From NCBI GenBank assembly GCA_016789785.1, contig JAEUQE010000206.1, positions 1 to 16,782 on the forward strand: a DNA stretch of 16,782 nt, in the 5' to 3' direction. This DNA comes from Bryobacterales bacterium (GTDB lineage: Bacteria > Acidobacteriota > Terriglobia > Bryobacterales > Bryobacteraceae). Under the pieces are notes generated by a model, which was given only the letters and a program-made list of their open reading frames with translations, was not told where the DNA came from and searched no databases. The first letter of the stretch is position 1; every line of letters begins with the position of its first letter. The translations under genes and the position numbers were made by a program. Positions 1-7,375 of this stretch are shown piece by piece.

Positions 1-298
1 GGTGATCGCGAAGGCCTTGCGAAAGCCAGTTCCGCCTACGTACAATATCACCCAGTGGGCCACTGGTGTCGGACCAGTGGAAGTGCTTGAGTTCGATAAG
101 ATAGGCCCGTCGAAGATCAAGGACGGGGACATTTTCGTGAATCTGAACTCGTCGACGAAACACATCGGGTTCTTCGCGGCCGGCGGGCTCACGATCCATG
201 CTTCGGGCGCCGACCGCGGGGTTATCTGTGGCGACTGGGAACGGTCAAAGTACTCGGGCGTCGTGCGGCTGAAAGACAGCTATCTGAACTTCGGCTGA
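1..298 (+). CDS. NlpC/P60-like cysteine peptidase, C-terminal part (5' end outside window)
   Basis: The frame is open to the window edge, so the GTG at base 2 is probably an internal codon rather than the true start. The visible 98 residues resemble the C-terminal half of an NlpC/P60-type (peptidoglycan or amide hydrolase) domain. They carry a GDIF step (about residues 42-45), a KHIGFF strand with His54 in the place of the family's catalytic His, then a Gly-Gly turn and IHAS (65-68), and end shortly after a GVVRL strand. The nucleophilic Cys would lie upstream and cannot be seen, so activity cannot be judged. The gene ends 18 bp before the convergent oxidoreductase. No hairpin terminator is visible between them. 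A CHAP-type or phage-like amidase domain is an alternative. The assignment rests on motif spacing only. Confidence 0.5.
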   Translation, partial: VIAKALRKPVPPTYNITQWATGVGPVEVLEFDKIGPSKIKDGDIFVNLNSSTKHIGFFAAGGLTIHASGADRGVICGDWERSKYSGVVRLKDSYLNFG

Positions 299-316
299 TG
301 TTGGAAGCCCCCGGCG

Positions 317-1684
317 CTACACCTTCTCCGGCAGTACATACGGCTCGCGATACTTCCGCCCCAGGAGCGCATTCGCCTCGCTGTCGCCGGGGAAGGTCTC
401 GGTGCGCGGATCAAAGGTCAACTTACGTCCCGTGCGGAACGCAATGTTCGCCAGATGGCATAGCGCGGTGGACATGTGGCCTTCCAGCACCTCGCATTTC
501 AGATCCTCCCGCTTCCGGGACCGGACGCACTGGATGAAGTTTTCGAAGTGACTTACTTCCTGGCCGTCGCCACCCGGAATTGCCGGGCCTGGTTTGTATT
601 CGATTTTCGGAAAACTCAGGTTGCTTGCCCTGAGTGAGATACCGGATGGCGGATCGGGCGTGGTTTGTGGAGTAAATTCGCCAACCACGGTGGACCAGTT
701 CCGGGCGGAGGTAATGTAACCTTTCGCCGTATAGAAGAACTCGCCCATTTGGACGCCGCCGAACGACGGGCTCGGCAAAGTGGTGGCTTCCAGGTCGACC
801 AGCGTGCCGTCGGCGTACTCGAAGACCGCCGTCTGCAGGTTCGGCGTCTCCTGATCGGTGTCGTCGTCGACGAATCTTCCGCCCACGCAATGCACTTTCA
901 CCGGATGGATATCCTTGGCCAACGCCCAGCGCACGATGTCGAGCGCGTGGACACCGTTGTTCCCAACCTCGGTGGTCGCCGTGTCCCAGAAGTTATGCCA
1001 GCCGTAATGAAACCGGTTCAGCGTAAACGCCTTATACGGTGCGGGACCGAGATAGAGATCCCAATTTACTCCCTGTGGAATCGACGACTCCTGCACGCGT
1101 CCGACGCTGGTGCGGCCGCGATAGACCACGGCTTTGGCGCGATAAGTCCTGCCAAAGGAAGCGTCGCGCACAAACTTCACCCCAGCTTGATTTCGTAACT
1201 CGCTGCGGCGGTTGAGCCCAGTTTGCACCATGCGGTTATACTTCCGCGCGGCCTCCACCATCTTGCGGCCTTCCTTGATGTTATGGCAGACGGGCTTCTC
1301 GACATAGACGTCCTTACCTGCCTGGCAGCCCCAGATGGTTTGCAGCGCGTGCCAGTGATCCGGAGTGGCAATGGAGATCGCATCGAGATCCTTCCGCTCC
1401 AGCATTTTTCGCAGGTCGACGAAGGTTTCGGGGCGGTTGCCGCCGAGCTGCTCCACTTCCTGGATCGCGCCGGGGAACAGGCGCTCATCGACGTCGCACA
1501 GAAACGCGACTTTCACGCCGGGGATCCGTGCGAAGGTCCGGTAGTGATCGCGTCCCCGGCCGCGGAATCCCACGACACCCATGCGGACCTCGTTGCTCGG
1601 GCGGTCTTGCCCCCAGGCCCTCTGGACGGCGGGCGCCGCGGCTGCCGCAGCGGTTACGAAGTTGCGTCTGCTCGTGTCTGACAT
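317..1684 (-). CDS. Tat-exported Gfo/Idh/MocA-family oxidoreductase
   Basis: Predicted NAD(P)-dependent sugar or polyol oxidoreductase, 455 residues. A twin-arginine leader (SRRNF at 5-9, then an Ala-rich stretch ending near AWGQ at 23-26) points to folded export with bound cofactor. The Rossmann motif GVVGFRGRGR lies at 36-45. The family's ATPDHWH segment is at 107-113 and the hallmark EKP, carrying the usual active-site Lys, at 129-131. The GNNGVHALD segment (241-249) matches the conserved His/Asp region of the C-terminal substrate domain. The length is typical of the long exported Gfo/Idh proteins common in Acidobacteria and Planctomycetes. The start is fixed by a strong Shine-Dalgarno on the minus strand (bases 1695-1702). 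It lies 50 bp downstream of the MFS gene on the same strand and is probably co-transcribed, so the transporter may handle a related sugar or acid. Substrate unknown. Confidence 0.93.
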   Translation of the reverse strand: MSDTSRRNFVTAAAAAAPAVQRAWGQDRPSNEVRMGVVGFRGRGRDHYRTFARIPGVKVAFLCDVDERLFPGAIQEVEQLGGNRPETFVDLRKMLERKDLDAISIATPDHWHALQTIWGCQAGKDVYVEKPVCHNIKEGRKMVEAARKYNRMVQTGLNRRSELRNQAGVKFVRDASFGRTYRAKAVVYRGRTSVGRVQESSIPQGVNWDLYLGPAPYKAFTLNRFHYGWHNFWDTATTEVGNNGVHALDIVRWALAKDIHPVKVHCVGGRFVDDDTDQETPNLQTAVFEYADGTLVDLEATTLPSPSFGGVQMGEFFYTAKGYITSARNWSTVVGEFTPQTTPDPPSGISLRASNLSFPKIEYKPGPAIPGGDGQEVSHFENFIQCVRSRKREDLKCEVLEGHMSTALCHLANIAFRTGRKLTFDPRTETFPGDSEANALLGRKYREPYVLPEKV

Positions 1685-1694
1685 ATCAGAAATT

Positions 1695-1702
1695 CACCTC
1701 CT
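1695..1702 (-). promoter_or_regulatory. Strong ribosome binding site of the Gfo/Idh gene
   Basis: Read on the minus strand the site is AGGAGGTG, near-perfect anti-16S complementarity, with a 10-nt spacer to the ATG at 1684. It is the strongest Shine-Dalgarno seen in the window and decides the start of the oxidoreductase. The upstream MFS gene, by contrast, has no obvious site. Confidence 0.85.
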
Positions 1703-1734
1703 GTAGATTGAGGACGACGCGCGACAGGGCGCGG

Positions 1735-2985
1735 TTATGCCGGCGCGGTCGTATCCGCGGGCCGGATCATTAAAACCAGTACCACCGAAAGCAGGGCGAC
1801 GCTGGCGAAGATACCGAAAATCATGGCCAGCGGGATCTGCATGTCGCGCAGGATGCCGAAGGACCAGTCGGCCAGACCGCCGCAACTGATACTCACCATG
1901 TTCATGATGCCGTAGCCGGTGGCGCGCAGATGCGGCCGCGCGATCTGGCATAGGATCGGCATGTTGTTGCAATCGAAAAAGCCCCAGCCGACGCCGAAGA
2001 GAACGAGAAACGCAACAGCCACCGCGAGCATACCGGTCTGCGGCGAATAGCCGACGCCGAGCATCGCAATGGCGATCAGGACCATGCCGATGGCGCTCGT
2101 GTAGATGCGGCCTTTCGGCGTCTTGCGCATCCACTGGTCAGCCAGCCAACCTCCGACGAGCGCTGCGAGGATCGCCGCCACCATCCAGTACACTGTTGCG
2201 GATACGCCGGCGGTGCCCTGGCCGATGCCGAACTCCGTCTTCAGAATCGCAGGCATCCAGTCGCGGACGATCCAGCCGGCCATGGCGGGCAGCGTGAAGT
2301 AGAGCACCAGCAGGATGAAGGAGCGGTTGCCGAGGAGTTCGCCCACCGCGGCTCCCGGCGACGCCTTCACTTCTTCCTCTGCTTGCGAGGCCGGCGGCGC
2401 ATTGCGAACCATAAGAAACAACGGCAATGCATAGAGCACGCCAAGCGCGCCGCAGACTTCGAACATCCAGCGCCAGCCGAGGCTTGGATGATCGGCCGCG
2501 TAGCCGCTGAAGCCACCAATGATCACGCCCGCATAGATCCCCATTTGGTGTGCGCCGACCGCTCGAGATCTGGTGTGGCCGCGATGGTAATCCGCAATCA
2601 ACGCGAGCGCCGCGGGCATGTAGAGCGCTTCGCTGATGCCCATGACGGCGCGGGTGATCAGCAGTTGGTCATAGTTGGTTACCTGGCCGGTGGCCCACGT
2701 CACCGCCGACCATGCCACCAGGCTTCCGGCAATCACGTGCCTGCGGCTAAAGCGATCGGCGAGGTAGCCGCCAATCGGGCTGAGGAACGCATAGGTCCAT
2801 TTGAACAGCGCGAGAATCTTGCCCCAGTTGGCTTCCGTTCCGATGCCGGGAATGTCCTGCATGAGGGAGAACTTCATCGCCGCCAGCATCTGACGGTCGA
2901 GATAGTTGAGCAGCGCGACGGGCACCAGCAGGATCACCACGAGCCATGCGCCCTTGAGAACGTCGTCCTGATTGCGGTAGTTCAT
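1735..2985 (-). CDS. MFS transporter (anion/sugar-acid symporter-like)
   Basis: Inner-membrane secondary transporter of 416 residues with about 12 hydrophobic segments, the usual MFS size. The first helix carries LNYLDRQ (about 26-32), typical of the ACS-type (hexuronate/phthalate/sialate) MFS branch. The loop 2-3 signature GGYLADRFSRR lies at 72-82 and its C-half counterpart GWLADQWMRK at 279-288. A hydrophilic central loop is at about 198-220. The RAVMGISEALYMPA segment (112-125) fits helix 4 of that branch. The gene lies between the propeller lipoprotein and the Gfo/Idh oxidoreductase, all on the minus strand. Import of the oxidoreductase's substrate or product is a reasonable inference. 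No clear Shine-Dalgarno precedes the ATG. Substrate specificity cannot be read from the sequence. Confidence 0.92.
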   Translation of the reverse strand: MNYRNQDDVLKGAWLVVILLVPVALLNYLDRQMLAAMKFSLMQDIPGIGTEANWGKILALFKWTYAFLSPIGGYLADRFSRRHVIAGSLVAWSAVTWATGQVTNYDQLLITRAVMGISEALYMPAALALIADYHRGHTRSRAVGAHQMGIYAGVIIGGFSGYAADHPSLGWRWMFEVCGALGVLYALPLFLMVRNAPPASQAEEEVKASPGAAVGELLGNRSFILLVLYFTLPAMAGWIVRDWMPAILKTEFGIGQGTAGVSATVYWMVAAILAALVGGWLADQWMRKTPKGRIYTSAIGMVLIAIAMLGVGYSPQTGMLAVAVAFLVLFGVGWGFFDCNNMPILCQIARPHLRATGYGIMNMVSISCGGLADWSFGILRDMQIPLAMIFGIFASVALLSVVLVLMIRPADTTAPA

Positions 2986-3093
2986 AGTGGGCCGCGCACA
3001 CCGAGAGCGCGCGTGGGTCCGGATGCGAAGTTGTACATGATGCCGTTGCCCAGTCTAAAACAAAACGGCGGTTCTTCGTGCGGTGGTGATTCT

Positions 3094-4212
3094 CTATACG
3101 GCTTGCACCACGGCGCTGACGGGCTTTGAACCGACAGGGATCATTGTCAGCAGGGCGGCGGGCGACTTCGTGCGTTTCGCGGTCGGCATGATGTAGATCA
3201 CGGCCATGTCGCCCGATTGCCGGTTCAACACCAGCGCATACTGGCTGTCGGGGGTCACGACGATGCTGGATGGCTCCGATCCAACCTGCGCCACGCCGAC
3301 CATCTTGCGGCTCTCGATGTTGAGAATCGTGACCTGGCCGGAGCGCGGATTGGTGACGAAGAGGAACTCGGGATTGTGGCTCGACACCGCCATCGCCGCG
3401 GGTGCGTTTCCGGCGACAACCGTCTCCGCGACTTCGGTCGAATACGGAAAGACAATCGCCACGGCATCCATTCCTTCTCCTGTGACAAAGAGCTGTCCGC
3501 CGTCAGCCTTGAAGCAGAAATGATCAGGGCGCATCGCGAGAGGCAGACGCACCACGATGCGGCCGGATGCGGTGTCGAAGATGGAGAGCAGGCGATTTTC
3601 GCGGTGCCCGGCGATCCACTGCCGGCCATCTTTGCGGAAGCGTGCCTTGGTAACGGGCGAACCACAGTCGACGCGCCGCATGGCGCTGGTATCGAGATCG
3701 ATCACGGCCACCTGGGCCGCGTCGTGCAACGTCGCGAGCGCTTTCGGTTGTCCCACCGAGAGATCGAAGTCCTCACAGTTCTCAGGCAACGCGATGCGGC
3801 GGCGGGGTTCGAACTTCTCGAGTTCAAGCTCGATGAGTTGCCGTGGCTCGCGCGCCAGAATCCACAGGGAATCGCTGCCCGGCAGGGTCTTCATGTCAAT
3901 CGCGTGTGTGCAGACGGCGTTCCATCGCGACCGCTCCAGTGTGCGTGAGGAGATCTCATGCACCATTCCGGTTTCGGGAGTGAGCACGTAGACGGACTTG
4001 CGGCTCGCGCGGCCAACGATCTTGGTTGGCGCGGCGTCGAGACGAATGTGCCGCACCAAGGATAAGGCATTCAAATCGACGGCGGCGACGGCACGGCCCT
4101 CTTCGTTGGCGACGAACGCATAGCCGGAATAGCCTGACTTCGGTTTGCCGGCGCAACCGCTCAGCAGAGCAGCGGTTCCCAGAAACGCCCGGCGCGAAAG
4201 AGATGTGGACAT
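3094..4212 (-). CDS. YncE/YVTN-like beta-propeller lipoprotein with twin-arginine leader
   Basis: 372 residues. The N-terminus combines a twin-arginine motif (SRRAFLG at 6-12) with a lipobox LLSGC (16-20), so the mature protein is probably a lipid-anchored extracytoplasmic protein starting at Cys20. The remainder is a series of about 40-residue beta repeats (FVANEEG, VYVLTPETG, LFVTGEG, LFVTNPRSG, ALVLNRQSG), each followed by a hydrophobic strand, typical of YVTN/lactonase-like seven-bladed propellers. It is either a lactonase-fold enzyme or a binding or scaffold protein; no catalytic signature is evident. It is first in the three-gene minus-strand run with the MFS transporter (108-bp gap) and the oxidoreductase. 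A TAGAAT hexamer at 4236-4231 is a possible -10 element for this unit, but no matching -35 was found. Confidence 0.85.
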   Translation of the reverse strand: MSTSLSRRAFLGTAALLSGCAGKPKSGYSGYAFVANEEGRAVAAVDLNALSLVRHIRLDAAPTKIVGRASRKSVYVLTPETGMVHEISSRTLERSRWNAVCTHAIDMKTLPGSDSLWILAREPRQLIELELEKFEPRRRIALPENCEDFDLSVGQPKALATLHDAAQVAVIDLDTSAMRRVDCGSPVTKARFRKDGRQWIAGHRENRLLSIFDTASGRIVVRLPLAMRPDHFCFKADGGQLFVTGEGMDAVAIVFPYSTEVAETVVAGNAPAAMAVSSHNPEFLFVTNPRSGQVTILNIESRKMVGVAQVGSEPSSIVVTPDSQYALVLNRQSGDMAVIYIMPTAKRTKSPAALLTMIPVGSKPVSAVVQAV

Positions 4213-4424
4213 GGAGACAGCGATAGCTCTATTCTAGCGAGGCTTCGCATCAGGCCGGCGGGGCACATGACTTCGGGCATCCGCTTCATTGCTCGCAAAG
4301 GCGCAGAGATCGCCAAGGCAAACTTTTGAGATCATCCGAGGTGTGCCGGGCGGCTGATTCGCCATCGGTGAACAGGCCCACTCCATCGCGGCCATGAAAT
4401 GCATTGGCTCCCAACGAGTTTGAC
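4213..4424. other. Non-coding gap between propeller and ogt genes
   Basis: 212 bp separate two minus-strand genes. A 64-codon frame runs through it on the minus strand. It has no ribosome site or recognisable domain, and it owes part of its openness to the intergenic repeat at 4293-4323. I read it as non-coding. It should contain the promoter of the propeller unit, but only a lone TAGAAT (4236-4231, minus) resembles a promoter element. Confidence 0.6.
4293..4323. repeat. Degenerate copy of a widespread 'GCAAAGGCGCAGAGA...CGCCAAG' intergenic repeat
   Basis: The stretch reads CTCGCAAAGGCGCAGAGA followed by TCGCCAAGGCAAA. It matches, from memory, a family of short GCAAAG/GCGCAGAG/CGCCAAG repeats found between genes in many unrelated bacteria and some archaea. 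On the minus strand it yields the well-known spurious peptide LGDLCAFA. Only one copy lies in this window, so the repeat status depends on recognition and not on a second copy seen here. Confidence 0.5.
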
Positions 4425-4934
4425 TCATTCACGTTCTTTCAGGTAGGACTCCAGTTCCAGCGTCTGTTCACCACGTTCGAGCGCGAGCAGTTTCTCTTTC
4501 ACATCAATGCCGCCGCCGAAGCCCGTCAGCTTGCCATTGGCGCCGATCACGCGGTGGCAGGGAATGAGGATCGCGATAGGATTCGCTCCGTTCGCGAGGC
4601 CAACGGCACGTGATGCGGCGGGATTGCCGATGCGTCCGGCAAGCTCTCCATACGAGATCGTCTGGCCGTAAGGGATCGTCTGCAATTGCTCCCAGACCTG
4701 AAGTTGAAACGGAGTGCCATGCGGGTGCAAGCGCACGTCGAAGTGACGGCGCCGGCCGCTGAAGTATTCGCGAAGCTGCAGGACGACGTGATGGAACGCG
4801 CGATCATCGCGCTGCCAGGAAGGATCCTCTTGTGTGGCTTTGCTGCCTTTCGAGAAGTGCAATCGATGGAGGCTCTCGGATGTACCAGCCAGCAGGAGAT
4901 CGCCAACAGGGCTCTCCATCCATGTGTACCGCAT
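4425..4934 (-). CDS. ogt: Methylated-DNA--protein-cysteine S-methyltransferase (Ogt/MGMT type)
   Basis: Cytoplasmic suicide DNA-repair protein that transfers O6-alkyl groups from guanine (and O4-alkyl from thymine) to its own cysteine. 169 residues, the normal Ogt length. The N-terminal half holds MESPVGDLLLAG (6-17). The DNA-binding and active-site half holds TPFQLQVW (74-81), IPYGQTISYGELA (87-99), the region around SRAVGLANGANP (108-119) and the catalytic PCHRVIG (125-131, acceptor Cys126). A GFGGGIDVK loop follows at 138-146. The frame stays open 89 codons further upstream, but that extension would run through the divergent lyase gene and has no family similarity. I therefore chose the ATG at 4934, where the MRYTWMESPVG start matches the family. 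No metabolic link to neighbours. Ada-type regulation is not indicated. Confidence 0.95.
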   Translation of the reverse strand: MRYTWMESPVGDLLLAGTSESLHRLHFSKGSKATQEDPSWQRDDRAFHHVVLQLREYFSGRRRHFDVRLHPHGTPFQLQVWEQLQTIPYGQTISYGELAGRIGNPAASRAVGLANGANPIAILIPCHRVIGANGKLTGFGGGIDVKEKLLALERGEQTLELESYLKERE

Positions 4935-5008
4935 CGCCTCAATGTAGCAGACGGGCCGGCGCGTGTTGACAGAGGCGGCGCGTTGACCGCGGCTTTCGTT
5001 GGGGCGCC

Positions 5009-5016
5009 GAGAGGCG
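5009..5016 (+). promoter_or_regulatory. Ribosome binding site deciding the lyase start
   Basis: The GAGAGGCG stretch lies about 5-7 nt before GTG 5021 but about 15 nt before the in-frame ATG at 5030. Spacing favours the GTG start, which adds only three residues before the signal peptide. The choice does not alter the mature protein. Confidence 0.5.
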
Positions 5017-5020
5017 TATT

Positions 5021-7369
5021 GTGGAACATATGCCGCGATACTTCCTGCTTCTCTTTTGCGCGGTGTTTGCCTTCGCGCAATCATCTCTTTCTCCGGATCG
5101 CACGCCTCTTGCCGACGAATGGGGATACCGGCCGGCTGATGGATCCACCTCCGCCGTGAATCCGCCGTCGCTGACGTGGGTTCACGAAAAGGCAGCGTCA
5201 TCGTATACGCTGCAATGGTCGGCCACTCCGGACTTCGGGAAGCCGGTCACGATCAGCCGCCTGCGATGGACCGTCTACACGCATCATGAAACGCTCGCAG
5301 CGGGTGAATACTACTGGCGATATCGCATTCATGGCGCATCCGGCGAGGCGTCGGCATGGAGCCGCGCGCGGCGCTTCCGTGTGACGGCGGAGGCGGTGGC
5401 GTTTCCGCAGCCCACGCTCGCGCAGTTGAAGACTCGCATCCGCAAAGAGCATCCGCGCCTGTTTGTGAGCAACGGGGATCTGGATCGTTTGCGAGCCTAT
5501 GCGAAGGGCGAAGGCAAACAAGCATTCGCGCGATTGATCGGCCAAGCCGATCGCCTGATCACCGCGACTCCCACGGCAGAGCCCACTGTGATGGGCGATT
5601 CGCGGAATCCGGAGACGCGCGATCACTGGTGGTCAAACCGTGTGCAGACTGTGAAGGCTTTGCAGGAAGGTGAGGTGTTGAGCTTCGCATGGCTGCTGAC
5701 GCAGGACCGGAAGTATGCAGAGCCCGCGCGCAGCTTCGCACTGAAGCTTGCGGCGTGGAATCCGGATGGGCCGACGAAGTTCGCGTTGAATTGCGAGGCC
5801 GCAAAGCCGATGGTGCACCGGCTGGCTCGCGTTTACGATTGGAGCTACGGACTGCTCAGCGATGAGGAACGTGCGATGTTTCGCAAAGTGCTTCTACGGC
5901 GTGCGCAGGACGCATGGATCAGCGGGGAAGTGCGCGAGGGCACGGGGCACTTGAATCAGCCTTATGGCAGCCACGCGAATCGCACATGGCACAAGCTGGC
6001 GGAGAACGCGGTTGCGACGCTGGGTGAGACGCCCGAGTCGGACCTGTTTCTCGATTACGCAGTGACGAAGTTCTTCGCGGCGTACCCGGTCTGGTCCGAT
6101 GAAGACGGCGGATGGCATGAAGGACTTTCGTACTTCGCCGGGTACATGTCGAAGGCCGCATGGTGGATGCATTTGTCGGGGCAGGCGCTCGGCATTGATG
6201 GCTTCCGCAAGCCGTTCTTCGCGCACTTCGGCGACTATGCGATGTACTCCGCGCCGCCGGGATCGCCGGAGCTTGGTTATGGCGATCTCTCGCACAGCAG
6301 CGTGTCGCGTGGTTGGGCCTTCATGACCTACTACATCCAACAAACGAAGAATCCGCATTGGGCGTGGTGGGCCAAGCAATGGAATCTGCCGGAGGATGTC
6401 GAGGAGCCTGTGCTGTCGTTTTTGTGGAGCGCCATGGGGCGTGTGACGCCGCAAAAGCCCACGTCCTTGCCGCCATCGAAAGTGTTTCGCGGCACCGGCA
6501 TTGCGGTGCTCAACACGACGATTGAGAGCGCCGCGGAGAATGTTCAAGTGCGGTTCAAGTCGAGCCCGATGGGGCGATGGAGTCACGGTCATGAGCCGCA
6601 CAACTCGTTTACGCTGACGGCATATGGCGAACCGTTGCTGGTGAACAATGTGTATCGCGACATTTATGGCAGTCCGTTTCATAAGGACTGGGTGTGGAGC
6701 ACGCGCGCGCAGAATGCGGTGTTGGTGAACGGGGAAGGGCAGAAGGCGCACTCGGCGGATCTGGGCGGCGCGATTCGCGCGGCGGAGCTGCGCGATGGCA
6801 TGGATTATGTGGTTGGTGATGCTACGGCCGCTTATGAGGGCAAGCTGCAGCGCGCGGTGCGTCACGTGGTGTTCGTGAAGCCCGACGTGATCGTGATCGC
6901 CGATGAACTCGGCGCGGCGCAACCGTCCACCTATCAGTTCATGTTGCATGGCCAGGCGCCGTTCACGCTGGATGAAGCGAAGCAGCGGCTTGTGCTGGAG
7001 CGCGAGAAGTCCGGTCTGGTGGTTGACTACGTGCCGGAGAGTCCGTTGAAGTTCCGCCAGTGGACCGGCTACTCTCCGGAGCCCGACAAGAAGTATCTGC
7101 TTTCCATCAACCGGCCAATGATTCCCGATCAGTGGCACGTGGAGGCTTCGACGCAAAGTGCTTCGCGGGGCAGCCTCATGTTCACGGTGCTGCGGCCCTA
7201 TCGAAAGGGTGAGAGGCCGGAGTGGCCGGTGGAGATGGAGCGGACGGAGGGTGGCATTCGCATGACGGTGCGTGGGGCAGGGAATGTGCCGGTGGTGATG
7301 CAATCGAGCCGTGACAGTGTGCAGATCCAGAAGGGCGATCGCCAATGGAAGATCGATCGCATCCCGTGA
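5021..7369 (+). CDS. Secreted heparinase II/III-family polysaccharide lyase (DUF4962 + Hepar_II_III)
   Basis: 782 residues, close in size to Pedobacter heparinase II. A Sec signal peptide (hydrophobic core about 7-18, cleavage near FAQS) sends it to the periplasm or outside. Residues about 45-122 look like a fibronectin-like beta sandwich. About 130-470 form the alpha-helical toroid (DUF4962-like), and about 485-780 the heparinase II/III beta-sheet domain. Candidate catalytic residues are the NQPYGSHANRTWH segment (312-324; His318 and Asn320), GGWHEGLSY (363-371; Glu367 and Tyr371) and WSHGHEPHNSF (520-530). These fit the Asn/His...Tyr...His pattern of heparinase II and oligoalginate lyases, which cleave uronic-acid glycosidic bonds by beta-elimination. 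The exact substrate (heparinoid, alginate, other uronate glycan) is not readable. It is followed 6 bp later by the convergent DUF1593 gene. Confidence 0.9.
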   Translation: MEHMPRYFLLLFCAVFAFAQSSLSPDRTPLADEWGYRPADGSTSAVNPPSLTWVHEKAASSYTLQWSATPDFGKPVTISRLRWTVYTHHETLAAGEYYWRYRIHGASGEASAWSRARRFRVTAEAVAFPQPTLAQLKTRIRKEHPRLFVSNGDLDRLRAYAKGEGKQAFARLIGQADRLITATPTAEPTVMGDSRNPETRDHWWSNRVQTVKALQEGEVLSFAWLLTQDRKYAEPARSFALKLAAWNPDGPTKFALNCEAAKPMVHRLARVYDWSYGLLSDEERAMFRKVLLRRAQDAWISGEVREGTGHLNQPYGSHANRTWHKLAENAVATLGETPESDLFLDYAVTKFFAAYPVWSDEDGGWHEGLSYFAGYMSKAAWWMHLSGQALGIDGFRKPFFAHFGDYAMYSAPPGSPELGYGDLSHSSVSRGWAFMTYYIQQTKNPHWAWWAKQWNLPEDVEEPVLSFLWSAMGRVTPQKPTSLPPSKVFRGTGIAVLNTTIESAAENVQVRFKSSPMGRWSHGHEPHNSFTLTAYGEPLLVNNVYRDIYGSPFHKDWVWSTRAQNAVLVNGEGQKAHSADLGGAIRAAELRDGMDYVVGDATAAYEGKLQRAVRHVVFVKPDVIVIADELGAAQPSTYQFMLHGQAPFTLDEAKQRLVLEREKSGLVVDYVPESPLKFRQWTGYSPEPDKKYLLSINRPMIPDQWHVEASTQSASRGSLMFTVLRPYRKGERPEWPVEMERTEGGIRMTVRGAGNVPVVMQSSRDSVQIQKGDRQWKIDRIP

Positions 7370-7375
7370 TGCCCG

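Noticed and set aside
3033..3063. Minus-strand TTGTTT ... TCATGT as a promoter before the MFS gene
   Set aside because: Only 17-bp spacing is right; the -10 match is poor, and the gene may be read from the propeller transcript.
4234..4428. 64-codon minus-strand frame downstream of ogt
   Set aside because: Contains the intergenic-repeat-derived LGDLCAFA peptide and no homology or start signal; treated as non-coding.
4966..4971. Perfect TTGACA as a -35 box for the lyase gene
   Set aside because: No acceptable -10 hexamer at 16-18 bp spacing; the following DNA is very GC-rich.
4935..5201. N-terminal extension of the alkyltransferase frame (89 codons)
   Set aside because: Arg/Pro-rich, without family similarity, and overlapping the divergent lyase gene; the family start is at 4934.
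5894..7345. Long minus-strand open frame opposite the lyase
   Set aside because: Same Arg/His-rich shadow composition; the lyase motifs on the plus strand leave no room for a second real gene.
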